31,804 bases of DNA from CAZGRP01 sp964527995 (GCA_964527995.1 CAZGRP010000049.1:1-31804); one strand, 5' to 3'. Positions 7,332 to 16,043 are shown, counted from the stretch's first letter. The notes: generated by a model from the sequence alone, not told the origin. A program made the numbers and translations.

Positions 7332-8570
7332 TCACGCCGCAACCACGTCGCGTGCACGCCGCGTGCCGTTGTTCTGCCGGGCAAACCCGACGTACTTGAT
7401 GCGGCATGGGAACCCGCCGTGCTGAAGGGAGCAGTTCCCCCAGAGGTCGCAGCGATAGGAGCAGATCACCTCTTCTCCGTCACCGAAAGCCGCCTGGCCC
7501 TCGGTGGCAGCCGCAAGATTAGGGTTTAGCCGCTGGCCCACCTCCACCGACATGAAATGTTTCCGGGCAATCGCCTCCACCGAATTCGTGCAAGGCGCTC
7601 CGGGGGGCAACAGGCGCTCCGGCCGCATGCTGCGAATGGCCCGAAGGACAGCGGGGTCATACGGCACCTCTCCCCAGTTATCGATGGTTAGACCGAGCAG
7701 ATCGTGCACCGCCACCTCGAGCGCCATCGCCTCGATGGCCTCATCGGCGTGATGCACCATATTGAGGATCAGTCTTGGACGAAACCCGGCGATCGTCTCC
7801 TCCATGCGCTCCGCGGCTCGAGAATCTACTTTGCGGACCTTTGCGAGAATGTCGGCGAGAAGCCGGGTATCCCGGTGGTGGGATGGATCCTGGCGGTATT
7901 GCAGAATGGCGCTCACCTCAGGATCCTGCCCAAAAAGGCGCGTCAATCGCCGAAACAGGCACACCTTGATGAAATTGTAGGCCTCCTGAATCGACGGAGG
8001 CTCTGGGTTGGCCACCACGATCCCCGTGTCGGCTGCCAGAAAAAGATCGATTTCGTTGAAGGACATTCCGGCACCGATGTCCACCAGAGTGAAATCGGCC
8101 TGCAGCCGTCGGATGTGCCGGATGAGCTTTTGTTTCTCCCAGAATTTGCGATTCGCCATGCCGGCGACTCCCGGGGCCCCGCTGACAAAGCGCAGATTGG
8201 CGATCGGTGTTTCGCAAACGATCTCGGAGAGCGAGCGAACGCGGCGGGACATAAAATCGTGCAGCGTCTTGGTGGGGATTTCCATCCCCATAGCGACGTG
8301 GAGGTTGGAGCCGCCGAGGTCGGCGTCCACCAGGATGACTCGCTTGCCACTTCGAGCCAGCGTCACGCCGAAGCAGGCAGCCAGAACGGTCTTGCCGACA
8401 CCACCTTTACCGCCGCCGAAGGCGAAGACACGACTTCGCGTCGCTGTCCCTCGTTCGGGCAGTGGCCGGTCCTCGGCAAGCTGTGCACTCTGTGTCGCCT
8501 GGTCGTTTTGGGAGGGTTCGACAGGATCCCCGCGATGGGGTGGGTGCTTCTCTCTCTCGGGCTGTGCCAC
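7332..8570 (-). CDS. MinD/ParA-type P-loop ATPase with C-terminal Cys cluster
   Basis: 412 aa, GTG start with AGGA about 6 nt upstream. After a polar N-terminal tail of about 45 residues comes a deviant Walker A, GGGKGGVGKT at 52-61, then VDADLGGSN (the MinD/FlhG type) and DIGAGMS for the second metal-binding Asp. No C-terminal amphipathic membrane helix of MinD type is evident. Instead the end holds C370, C374, C380 and C389 (CX3CX5CX8C) around a Trp and a GGFPC, which looks like a zinc or Fe-S site. MinD/FlhG proteins position cell structures through ATP-dependent dimerisation, but no flagellar or division genes lie nearby, so the cargo is unknown. It is divergent from the helicase operon. 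Confidence 0.88.
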   Translation of the reverse strand: MAQPEREKHPPHRGDPVEPSQNDQATQSAQLAEDRPLPERGTATRSRVFAFGGGKGGVGKTVLAACFGVTLARSGKRVILVDADLGGSNLHVAMGMEIPTKTLHDFMSRRVRSLSEIVCETPIANLRFVSGAPGVAGMANRKFWEKQKLIRHIRRLQADFTLVDIGAGMSFNEIDLFLAADTGIVVANPEPPSIQEAYNFIKVCLFRRLTRLFGQDPEVSAILQYRQDPSHHRDTRLLADILAKVRKVDSRAAERMEETIAGFRPRLILNMVHHADEAIEAMALEVAVHDLLGLTIDNWGEVPYDPAVLRAIRSMRPERLLPPGAPCTNSVEAIARKHFMSVEVGQRLNPNLAAATEGQAAFGDGEEVICSYRCDLWGNCSLQHGGFPCRIKYVGFARQNNGTRRARDVVAA

Positions 8571-8807
8571 CTTGATCCTCTCTCGAAAGGATGCGCCGGC
8601 CGTGGGGGGTGCCGCCAGTGCCGCTCAACACGGAAACAGCCGTCCGTCCGCTCTGAACGTCAGGACGTAGGATTGCTAGCGTGCATGGGCGCGCACGGCG
8701 CTTGGCCGAGCAAATACTGAACCATCTTGCCCCTGTCTCGGGCAGCCCTGGAACCGTCCTGATTCTTCGCTGCTGAATCGATTCGCGGCACTATCGCAAC
8801 AGTGCCG

Positions 8808-8834
8808 CAGTGTCTCATCCCGGACAGTGTCTCA
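8808..8834. repeat. direct repeat of CAGTGTCTCA, 17-bp period
   Basis: Identical 10-mers at 8808-8817 and 8825-8834 separated by 7 bp. They sit about 240 bp from either start codon in a divergent promoter region. A paired regulator site is possible; no known operator matches that I can name. Confidence 0.35.
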
Positions 8835-8974
8835 CAAAAGGCTGCAGATCTATAAACAGACTGGGAAATGATAGTCGGCAGGAAGACTGCCGCAGCCCGG
8901 AATCCTGGCTTGAAAAAGGGAATGCCGCCAGCTCCATTCCGTGCCACGGGCGTTGGCGCATCATCACGCGATTC

Positions 8975-9003
8975 AATATAACAAACGGCATCCCGGAAAG
9001 CAA
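8975..9003 (-). promoter_or_regulatory. promoter reading toward the ParA-like gene
   Basis: On the minus strand TTGCTT (9003-8998), 17-nt spacer, TATATT (8980-8975). It would give a leader of about 390 nt before GTG 8570. Confidence 0.5.
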
Positions 9004-9032
9004 GAGTGAGTTCGGCCGCTGGTGCAAATTTC

Positions 9033-9062
9033 TTGACATCCTCCGGCGCCCCTTCGTATATT
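9033..9062 (+). promoter_or_regulatory. promoter for the helicase operon, likely leaderless
   Basis: Perfect -35 TTGACA (9033-9038), 18-nt spacer, -10 TATATT (9057-9062). The helicase ATG starts at 9068, six bases after the -10, which is about where transcription should begin. No Shine-Dalgarno can fit upstream, so the mRNA is predicted to start with its own start codon. Confidence 0.7.
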
Positions 9063-9067
9063 CCGGC

Positions 9068-12040
9068 ATGACGTTGCGAGACCAAAGCAGCGGGGATCTC
9101 TTCGAGCCGCGGTCTGAAGTCGACCTGGTCCTTGAAGGCCTCAACCCGGAACAGCGCACAGCGGTGACGCATGATGCCGGCCCCTTGCTCATCGTCGCTG
9201 GCGCTGGAACCGGCAAGACCAAGGTGATCACCCACCGCATCGCCTATCTCATCGCCACCAAGAAGGCACGGCCGGAGGAGATTCTGGCCCTCACTTTTAC
9301 GGAAAAAGCCGCGGCCGAAATGGAGGAGCGCGTCGACGTCCTGGTGCCCTACGGCTTTGCGACGGTCAACATCTCCACCTTTCACTCGTTCGGCGACCGC
9401 CTGCTGCGCGACTACGCCCTTGAACTCGGCTTTGACCCCGATTTTCAAGTCCTGGGACAGGCCGAGCAGTTCATCTTCTTCCGCCAGCACCTGTTCGACT
9501 TTCCGCTGCGCCTGTTCCGGCCTCTCGGCAATCCGACGCGTTTCATTTTTCAGATTCTGAATCTGTTCAGTCGGGCCAAGGACGAGGATGTCACCCCTGA
9601 TGAATATCTCGCCTACGCCGAGGAATTGGCCCAAGAAGCTCGCCGGGCGGAGCTGGAACCGCAGAGTTCGGAATTGCAAGAGGAAGCGGAGAGGCAACGC
9701 GAGCTTGCTGAAACCTATGCCGCCTACCAGAGACTGCTGGCCGAGAACGGCAGGATCGACTTCGGAGACCAGATCCTTCTGCCTCTGAGGCTGTTGCGGG
9801 CGCGGCCCCGGGTGCTGAGCGAAGTCCGCAAACGCTTCAAGTACATCCTGGTGGACGAGTTCCAGGATACCAACTACGCCCAGTTCGAGTTGGTGAAGAT
9901 GTTGGCGGCTGAGCATCGCAACCTCACCGTGGTCGCCGACGACGATCAGTCGATCTACAAATTCCGCGGCGCCGCCATCAGCAACATTCTGAACTTCCGG
10001 CAGAGCTACCCGGATGCATCCCTGGTCGTGCTGACGCAAAACTATCGCTCCACCCAGGCCATTCTGGACGCCTCCTATCGGCTGATCCGCCACAACGACC
10101 CGGACCGCCTGGAGGTCCGTGAAAAAATCGACAAGCGACTCAGGGCTGTTCGCTCCGGCGGCTCCCCGCCCGAGCATCTGCACTTCGACACTCTCACCAG
10201 CGAGGCCGAGGCGGTGGCCGAGATGATCGAGCGGAAAGTCGCCGACGGAGAATACCGCTACCGTGATTTCGCTATCCTGGTGCGCGCCAACAACAGTGCC
10301 GATCCGTTCCTGAACGCCCTGCACCGGGCCGGCATCCCCTACACTTTCACCGGCAACCGCGGCCTGTACAACCGCCCTGAGGTTCGCCTGTTGCTGGCCC
10401 TCGTCCGCGTGCTCAGCAACCTGGCCGACTCGATCAGCCTTTACTTCCTGGCCGCCTCCGAGATCTACGAGTTCCCCATGGAAGATCTGAGCCGGCTGAT
10501 GAGCGACGCAGGCAACAGCCATCGCACCCTTTATGAGGTCTTCAAGCGCGCTGCCGCAGTGGAGGATTCGCGGTTGTCTTCCGAAGGTCTGGCGACACTG
10601 AAGAAGCTCCTGGCCGACCTTCGTGATTACCTCGAAGAATCGCGACGGCAGCCAGCGCCCACCGTCCTCTACCAATTCCTCAAACGCAGCGGCTACCTGC
10701 AGCGGCTGCTCGCCGACGGCACCGAGGAGGCGGACTACAAGATCCAGAACATCGCCCTCTTTTTCTCGCGCGTCGTGGACAAGTACCGCCTGGTCGCGCC
10801 CTACGGTTCGCTACCCGAGTTCGCGCAGCATCTGGAGCTGCTGCTCGAAGCCGGTGACGATCCGGCGACAGCCGAGGCGGACCCGGACATGGACGCCGTG
10901 CGTGTGCTCACCATTCACAAGGCGAAAGGACTGGAGTTTCCCGTCGTCTTCCTCGTCAGTCTGGTGGACCAGCGTTTCCCCACGCGCCGGCGCCGCGATC
11001 CGCTGGAGCTGCCTGAACCGCTGGCCAAGGACGTGCTGCCGGAAGGAGATTTCCATCTCCAGGAGGAACGCCGGCTCTTCTACGTCGGCCTGACGCGCGC
11101 CCAGAAGGAACTCTATCTCACCAGCGCCCGCGACTATGGCGGGGCCCGGCCCAAGAAAGTCAGCCAGTTCGTGCTCGAAACTCTGGACAACCCGCGAGCC
11201 GATGAGGACTACTTCCGCAGAGCCGCCACCGAAGTCATTGAGCGTTTCGCCCCTGTGCCGGAATCGGGCACACCCGCCGGCGATGCCGCTGTCAGTGGAG
11301 AGCGCCCCAACTTCAGCCATCGGCGCATCGACGACTACCTGACCTGCCCACTGAAATACAAGTACATCCACATCCTCAACGTTCCGGTCGCCCAGCATCA
11401 TTCGGTGGTCTACGGGAACGCCATCCACAAAGCCATCAGTCGCTACAACGAGCGCAAGCAGCGTGGCCAACCGGTCAGCCTGGACGAACTGATCGACGTT
11501 TTCGAAAAGGAGTGGCGCAGCACCGGCTTCATCACTCGCGAGCATGAGGAGCTGCGCTTGGAAGCGGGCAGGCAGGCACTGCGGCGATTTTTCGAAGAGG
11601 AGGAACGCCGCGGCGTGCGGCCGGAGCTCGTCGAAGAAGAGTTCAAGTTCCAGCTTGGTGAATACACCATCACCGGCCGCTGGGACCGCATCGACCGCCG
11701 CGACGGCCAGGTGGTCATCGTCGACTTCAAGTCCTCCGAGGTGCGCGACCAGCAGGAGGCCGACAAGAAGGCGCGTGCCAATCTGCAGCTCGGTATCTAC
11801 GCCATCGCCTATCAGGCACTTTTCGGCGAGCTTCCTGCAGGTGCTGAGTTGCGCTTTGTCGACACCGGCCTTGTGGGCCGATGCAGCATTGACCCCAAAT
11901 TGTTGTCAACTACCGAGGAAAAAATCCACAAGGCTGCGACCGGGATTCTGGCCCATGATTATGAGCCCACGCCCGGTCCCATCGTTTGCGGCTACTGCGT
12001 TTTTGCCCGCGTCTGCCCCGCGACGCAGGCAAAAGTTTAA
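9068..12040 (+). CDS. UvrD/RecB-type helicase fused to Fe-S PD-(D/E)XK nuclease
   Basis: 990 aa from ATG 9068; the frame is open to 8810, but the conserved Q motif LNPEQR at 25-30 and the promoter fix the later start. SF1A helicase: Walker A GAGTGKT at 45-51, ALTFTEKAA, Walker B VDEFQD at 262-267, DDDQSIYKFRGA, NYRST, TIHKAKGLEFP and VGLTRA. The C-terminal RecB-type nuclease has H787 (GNAIH), D873 (GRWD), D886 and K888 (DFK) and QLGIY. Cysteines C760, C974, C977 and C983 give the CXnCX2CX5C pattern of the AddB/AdnAB 4Fe-4S cluster. It should unwind and resect DNA ends. The motor-plus-nuclease arrangement resembles AdnA/AdnB or AddA. The SbcD-like gene follows after 104 nt, so it probably heads a DNA end-processing operon. 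Confidence 0.93.
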   Translation: MTLRDQSSGDLFEPRSEVDLVLEGLNPEQRTAVTHDAGPLLIVAGAGTGKTKVITHRIAYLIATKKARPEEILALTFTEKAAAEMEERVDVLVPYGFATVNISTFHSFGDRLLRDYALELGFDPDFQVLGQAEQFIFFRQHLFDFPLRLFRPLGNPTRFIFQILNLFSRAKDEDVTPDEYLAYAEELAQEARRAELEPQSSELQEEAERQRELAETYAAYQRLLAENGRIDFGDQILLPLRLLRARPRVLSEVRKRFKYILVDEFQDTNYAQFELVKMLAAEHRNLTVVADDDQSIYKFRGAAISNILNFRQSYPDASLVVLTQNYRSTQAILDASYRLIRHNDPDRLEVREKIDKRLRAVRSGGSPPEHLHFDTLTSEAEAVAEMIERKVADGEYRYRDFAILVRANNSADPFLNALHRAGIPYTFTGNRGLYNRPEVRLLLALVRVLSNLADSISLYFLAASEIYEFPMEDLSRLMSDAGNSHRTLYEVFKRAAAVEDSRLSSEGLATLKKLLADLRDYLEESRRQPAPTVLYQFLKRSGYLQRLLADGTEEADYKIQNIALFFSRVVDKYRLVAPYGSLPEFAQHLELLLEAGDDPATAEADPDMDAVRVLTIHKAKGLEFPVVFLVSLVDQRFPTRRRRDPLELPEPLAKDVLPEGDFHLQEERRLFYVGLTRAQKELYLTSARDYGGARPKKVSQFVLETLDNPRADEDYFRRAATEVIERFAPVPESGTPAGDAAVSGERPNFSHRRIDDYLTCPLKYKYIHILNVPVAQHHSVVYGNAIHKAISRYNERKQRGQPVSLDELIDVFEKEWRSTGFITREHEELRLEAGRQALRRFFEEEERRGVRPELVEEEFKFQLGEYTITGRWDRIDRRDGQVVIVDFKSSEVRDQQEADKKARANLQLGIYAIAYQALFGELPAGAELRFVDTGLVGRCSIDPKLLSTTEEKIHKAATGILAHDYEPTPGPIVCGYCVFARVCPATQAKV

Positions 12041-12144
12041 CTTCCGCCAATCCAGGTCTCGCCGGCAAGCCTCCCGGAAGCCCGCATCTACACACAGGTA
12101 GCCGGCCGGCCAACTCGTTGGTTCCAGGAGGGATCTCACTGTCG

Positions 12145-13251
12145 ATGCGCCTTCTTCATTTCGCCGATCTTCAACTCGACACCTCTTTTGCACGTCTCAG
12201 CCTGCCTCCTGAGACCGGAAAGTTCTGCCGCCAGGCACTCCGCGACGCCTGCTGCCGTCTCATCGACATCGCCGTGCAGGAGGAGGTCGACGCCGTCACC
12301 GTGGCTGGCAATTTATTTGCAGCCGACACCCTCCATCCTGAAACCCTGCAGTTTCTCTTTCAGCAATTCGAGCGCCTCGGTCGGGTGCCCATCTATGTCG
12401 CTCCGGGAAAGACAGACCCAATATCCCGCACGTCGCCCTACCGGCTGTGGCGCTGGCCGGCCAACGTTTTCATCTTCGACGAGGTTGAGCCGGTGCCGGT
12501 GCGACTCGGGAACCATGTGACGCTCTGGGGCGCGGCGACATCGAGTCAAAACGACCCCAGCGTCCTGCCAGCCGGGTTCCATGCCGCGAACGGCAGCATC
12601 CATCTGCTCCTGGCTCATCTCCCGGCTCGGAACCACGAAGCCGGGATCGCACCGCTGGATGTCGAGGCTTTCCAGGCTGCCGGTTTTCGCTGTGCCCTTC
12701 TCGGTGGCTCGATGGATTTTCATTTTGGGCCTGAGTCTGGCACACGCTTCGCCTATCCCGGCCAGCCGGAGTCGCTCGGCTTCGGGAACCAGGGCACGGG
12801 CGGTGCACTTCTGTTGCACATCGACGACGACAGCCTGAACGTCCGTCATCTGCCTACGCGTCGGCTTCGGTTTGCCGAGACGACCGTCGACGTCAGCCAT
12901 GCCCGAAGTGCGCAGGAGGTCGAGGAACTCCTGCGCTCCCTCATCCCACCGGATCCGCAAACGGTGGCCCGCTTCCGGATACAGGGTCGGCTGCAGCCGG
13001 CCGGTTACGCGCGGCTCCCCTCGGTCGGCCGGTCACTCGCTGCGCAATACCTCTACCTGGACTTCCGCATCGAAGCCAGGCCTGATTTCAATCTGGACGA
13101 GCTGGCCGGCCAACGAACCGTTCGCGGCACCTTTGTTCGGCGGCTGCTCGACCAACGCCGTTCCAGCGGCAGGGCCCAGCAAAAAATCATCGACGCGGCG
13201 ATCGACGCCGGACTGATGGCCTTCGAGGACCTGGAGGTTCCCGGCCCATGA
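12145..13251 (+). CDS. SbcD/YhaO-like protein with degenerate phosphoesterase site
   Basis: 368 aa. The fold pattern matches Mre11/SbcD/YhaO proteins: LLHFADLQLD at the N-terminus, EEVDAVTVAGNLF near 50-62, VPIYVAPGKTDP near 85-96, LLLAHLP and YPGQPE. Metal-binding motifs are mostly lost: DxH is DLQ, GDLFD is GNLFA, GNHD is GKTD and GHxH is GSMD. Only the isolated His of AHLP and the first Asp remain. It is therefore probably a structural or DNA-binding partner rather than an active nuclease (inference). ATG 12145 has AGGAGGG 12 nt upstream, slightly far. Its stop overlaps the next ATG (ATGA), so it is translationally coupled to the YhaN-like ATPase, the usual partner arrangement. Confidence 0.88.
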   Translation: MRLLHFADLQLDTSFARLSLPPETGKFCRQALRDACCRLIDIAVQEEVDAVTVAGNLFAADTLHPETLQFLFQQFERLGRVPIYVAPGKTDPISRTSPYRLWRWPANVFIFDEVEPVPVRLGNHVTLWGAATSSQNDPSVLPAGFHAANGSIHLLLAHLPARNHEAGIAPLDVEAFQAAGFRCALLGGSMDFHFGPESGTRFAYPGQPESLGFGNQGTGGALLLHIDDDSLNVRHLPTRRLRFAETTVDVSHARSAQEVEELLRSLIPPDPQTVARFRIQGRLQPAGYARLPSVGRSLAAQYLYLDFRIEARPDFNLDELAGQRTVRGTFVRRLLDQRRSSGRAQQKIIDAAIDAGLMAFEDLEVPGP

Positions 13252-15989
13252 AGATCCTATGGATCGACATCGATGGATTCGGCAAGCTTGTCGAGCGACG
13301 CTTTGAGTTCGGCAGCGCCCTGAACCTGATTTTCGGCGAAAACGAGGCAGGCAAGACAACCCTGCTACAGGCGATCGTGTCCCTGCTGTTCGGCAAATCG
13401 AGAGGCCGGTCCAGCCCGGCTGCGCTGGATCTCTCCGGCTATCGGCCCTGGGGACAGCGCCGCTTCGGCGGCGCTCTGAGTTTCGAACTCGACGACGGCC
13501 GAAGATACGTCATCAAACGCGACTTCCGCCGCGGCGGCCGAACGAGACTCACCTCGGATAACGGAACTCCGGCTCCCAGAAAGAAGATTCCACCGGTGCC
13601 TGAGTTGCTCGGCATCTCACGCAATGTCTTCGCGTCGTGCGCCCTGGTCAACCACAACAGCATCATGAAGCTGGCCAAACCGGGTGAACTTTCAGAAGCC
13701 ATCCTGCGTGCCGCCGGCACCCAGCAGGTGGAGAGTTCCGCCGAAAATGCCGCCGCCAGGCTGCATGCTGCCCGCCACAGCCTCGGCGAAGCCACCGACG
13801 CCGAGACCCCCCGCGGCCGACTTGAGAACGAGATCGATGACCTCTTGGCCCGCAAGGCGAGCGCAGCAGCCCAACAGCGCACCTTGCTTCAGCTCTTGAG
13901 CAAACGCCACCGACTCGAGGACCGGCTGGAGCAGTATCGCCGCCAGGTCGCAGAGGTGGAGCTGGCCATGGTAGTGCGCCGGCATCGCGACGCCTCGCAG
14001 CGTCTGCGGGACATCCTCGAAGCGGAGCGGCATCTCGACGAGCAGCACCACGAGCTGGCTTCGTGTGAGCCCTTTGCTTCCCTGCCCGCCGACGGCCGCG
14101 AGAAAGTCGCTCAAGCCTGGCAAGGACTCGATCAGACACGCCAGGAGCTCGCTGCCCTCGAAGAGACGCAAAGACAGATCGAGCGTCAGATCGCGGCCGC
14201 TGAAGAAAAGCTGCAGAAAATGCAGGAGACCATGTACCTCTGCCAGCCCGGCGATTACGACTACTTTGCTGAGTCTCGAGCCGCCTGGCTTGCCGCCGTC
14301 AAGCGCCTGCACCGATACGCTGACGAAGCCCGCCAGTATGAAGAGCGCATGCGCGAACGAGGACTCTCTCCGGAGCACCTGAGAGCCCTTTCGCGCTTCT
14401 CGGAAGCAGAGTTCAAGCGGCTCGAGGAGAAAGAGGAGGAGTTCCAGCGCTGGCACCGACGCATGACCGGGCTGCAGGAGGACGTCCTGCGTCTGCGCGC
14501 AGAGCATCCTTTTCCAGCGAGCTTGAAGGTCACGCTTGCGGTGGCGACGCTCTTTTTCTCCGGAGTCAACTTTCTCATCTGGTATCTTCAACACCTGGCG
14601 TGGGGCTGGATGGTCGGCGGAGCCAGCCTGGCAGCCGTCGGGCTCCTGAGCGTGTTTCTATCGGTGCGAGAAAGCGCTCACCGGCGGCAACTACGAAGGC
14701 TGGAGAGCGAGTTGAGCGAAGCCCATGAGCGTGCCTATCGGCTCGACCGCGAGGTGCTCGACGGGCTGCAGGTCTACGGTGCCCGCTCTCTCACCGATCT
14801 GTTGAGCCGGCGCATCGAGTTCCTGGAAGCCGGCAGCATGTTTCGGGAAGTGCAAATCGCCCAGGATGATCAGCACCGGCTGGAAGAGCGCCTGGTCCGC
14901 CTGCTGCGGCCTCTGGCGGTCGACAAGATCGATGAAGACATGCTGGCAGAGATCAGTGAGCGCGTCGAAGAGACCCGGCGCTGCCGCGCCGAGTTGAATT
15001 CTCTTCTGGATCAGCGAGACCAGATCCGCAGGCGCCTGCTTACGGCCGAGCTCGAAGCCCGGCGGCATCGGACGACGATCCAGAAAGCTCTGGCAGCCGC
15101 TGGCATCCAGGAGCACGATGGCCTGGACGAACGGGCGGCTCTGGAGGAAGTCTTTGCCAGACGTGATCGGTACGATGAGCTTCGCCGCGAGGTCGCCAGC
15201 GGCGAAAAACTGCTGGCCGGACTGTTGGGGGGCCGTACGCGACAGGAGTGGGAGGAAATCACCGCCTCTCTGGAGCGCAGGGTCAACAAATTGCTCAACG
15301 CCCTGAACGGTACGCAAGAGATCCCGGATCTGCCCGCACGACGCCTCGAGCACCGCTACGATCGCCTGCGCAAGCTGATCGCCCAGGTGGAAGCCGAGCT
15401 GGCCGCCATTCGAGAACGGGTAACTTCGGCCGTCGCCCTGGCCGAACCGCTGGCCGAGATTGAGGAGGCCATCGCCTGGCGACAGAAAACGGCAGCCGCC
15501 TTGAGGCGCCACTCCTCTGCGCTCGACCTGGCCCAACGTGAATTGCAGGCGGCGGTCGACGAGCACCACCGGGACTTTGCGCCTCGGCTGGCGGCCGCCG
15601 TTTCCAGGCATCTTCCCATGCTCACCGGAAGCCGCTACACGCAGGCGGTGCTCGATCCACGCGATTTCAGCCTCGGCCTGCTGGTGCCGCAACGTGGGTT
15701 CCAGCCTGCCGAACGACTGAGCCTGGGCACGCGCGAGCAGCTCTACCTGCTGCTACGGATCGCCATCGCCGACACGCTTGGAACGCCCGGCGAAACCCTG
15801 CCACTGCTTCTCGATGATCCGTTCGTGCACTTCGACGCCCCACGCCTGGCGAGCATGCTTTCCTTCCTCGTCTCCCTGGCGTCAACCAGGCAGGTGCTGC
15901 TTTTCACAAAAGATGTTCACGCCCGAAACCTGCTGCAGGAACAACTCACGCCGTCCGCCGAAGCTCGCTACATCGAACTGACTCTCTAA
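13248..15989 (+). CDS. YhaN/SbcC-like coiled-coil ATPase with central membrane hairpin
   Basis: 913 aa SMC/Rad50-like protein. Walker A GENEAGKTT is at 30-38. The ABC signature LSLGTREQ at 824-831 and Walker B LLLDDP with D856/D857 are intact, so it should bind and hydrolyse ATP. Between them are two long coiled-coil arms rich in Glu, Arg and Gln (about 190-415 and 475-760). In place of a zinc hook, the turn holds two hydrophobic stretches, about 429-447 and 452-473, predicted to be a membrane hairpin. This puts it with the YhaN group rather than SbcC. It is coupled by ATGA overlap to the pseudo-SbcD gene. An active ATPase with an inactive nuclease partner and a fused helicase-nuclease upstream suggests membrane-associated DNA end handling (inference). 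Confidence 0.9.
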   Translation: MKILWIDIDGFGKLVERRFEFGSALNLIFGENEAGKTTLLQAIVSLLFGKSRGRSSPAALDLSGYRPWGQRRFGGALSFELDDGRRYVIKRDFRRGGRTRLTSDNGTPAPRKKIPPVPELLGISRNVFASCALVNHNSIMKLAKPGELSEAILRAAGTQQVESSAENAAARLHAARHSLGEATDAETPRGRLENEIDDLLARKASAAAQQRTLLQLLSKRHRLEDRLEQYRRQVAEVELAMVVRRHRDASQRLRDILEAERHLDEQHHELASCEPFASLPADGREKVAQAWQGLDQTRQELAALEETQRQIERQIAAAEEKLQKMQETMYLCQPGDYDYFAESRAAWLAAVKRLHRYADEARQYEERMRERGLSPEHLRALSRFSEAEFKRLEEKEEEFQRWHRRMTGLQEDVLRLRAEHPFPASLKVTLAVATLFFSGVNFLIWYLQHLAWGWMVGGASLAAVGLLSVFLSVRESAHRRQLRRLESELSEAHERAYRLDREVLDGLQVYGARSLTDLLSRRIEFLEAGSMFREVQIAQDDQHRLEERLVRLLRPLAVDKIDEDMLAEISERVEETRRCRAELNSLLDQRDQIRRRLLTAELEARRHRTTIQKALAAAGIQEHDGLDERAALEEVFARRDRYDELRREVASGEKLLAGLLGGRTRQEWEEITASLERRVNKLLNALNGTQEIPDLPARRLEHRYDRLRKLIAQVEAELAAIRERVTSAVALAEPLAEIEEAIAWRQKTAAALRRHSSALDLAQRELQAAVDEHHRDFAPRLAAAVSRHLPMLTGSRYTQAVLDPRDFSLGLLVPQRGFQPAERLSLGTREQLYLLLRIAIADTLGTPGETLPLLLDDPFVHFDAPRLASMLSFLVSLASTRQVLLFTKDVHARNLLQEQLTPSAEARYIELTL

Positions 15990-15992
15990 AAC

Positions 15993-16019
15993 AAAAAAGG
16001 CAGCCGAACTGGCTGCCTT
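15993..16019 (-). terminator. terminator between convergent genes
   Basis: AAGGCAGCC, loop GAACT, GGCTGCCTT (15997-16019), a perfect 9-bp stem. On the minus strand it is followed by TTTTTTG, a strong intrinsic terminator for the FN3-like gene. On the plus strand the T-run is weak, but the stem directly follows the YhaN-like stop and may work both ways. Confidence 0.8.
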
Positions 16020-16043
16020 GTCATCTTTGCTTGTTGGGGGTTC

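Larger units (their letters stand above)
8571..9067. other. divergent intergenic region (ParA-like / helicase)
   Basis: 497 bp. It holds back-to-back promoters, one for each direction (8975-9003 minus, 9033-9062 plus), only 29 bp apart. A pair of identical 10-mers (8808-8834) and a palindrome GAATCGATTC at 8775-8784 lie within the leader of the ParA-like gene. The helicase reading frame stays open back to 8810, but I see no evidence that this part is translated. Confidence 0.6.

Noticed and set aside
8790..8835. sigma54-type promoter near the CAGTGTCTCA repeats
   Set aside because: The GG to GC spacing is 7 rather than 10 bases.
8810..9067. N-terminal extension of the helicase frame
   Set aside because: It crosses the promoter, has no family similarity, and ATG 9068 fits both the Q motif and the -10 position.
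8660..10675. 671-codon minus-strand frame
   Set aside because: Antisense shadow of the helicase, which has complete SF1 motifs.
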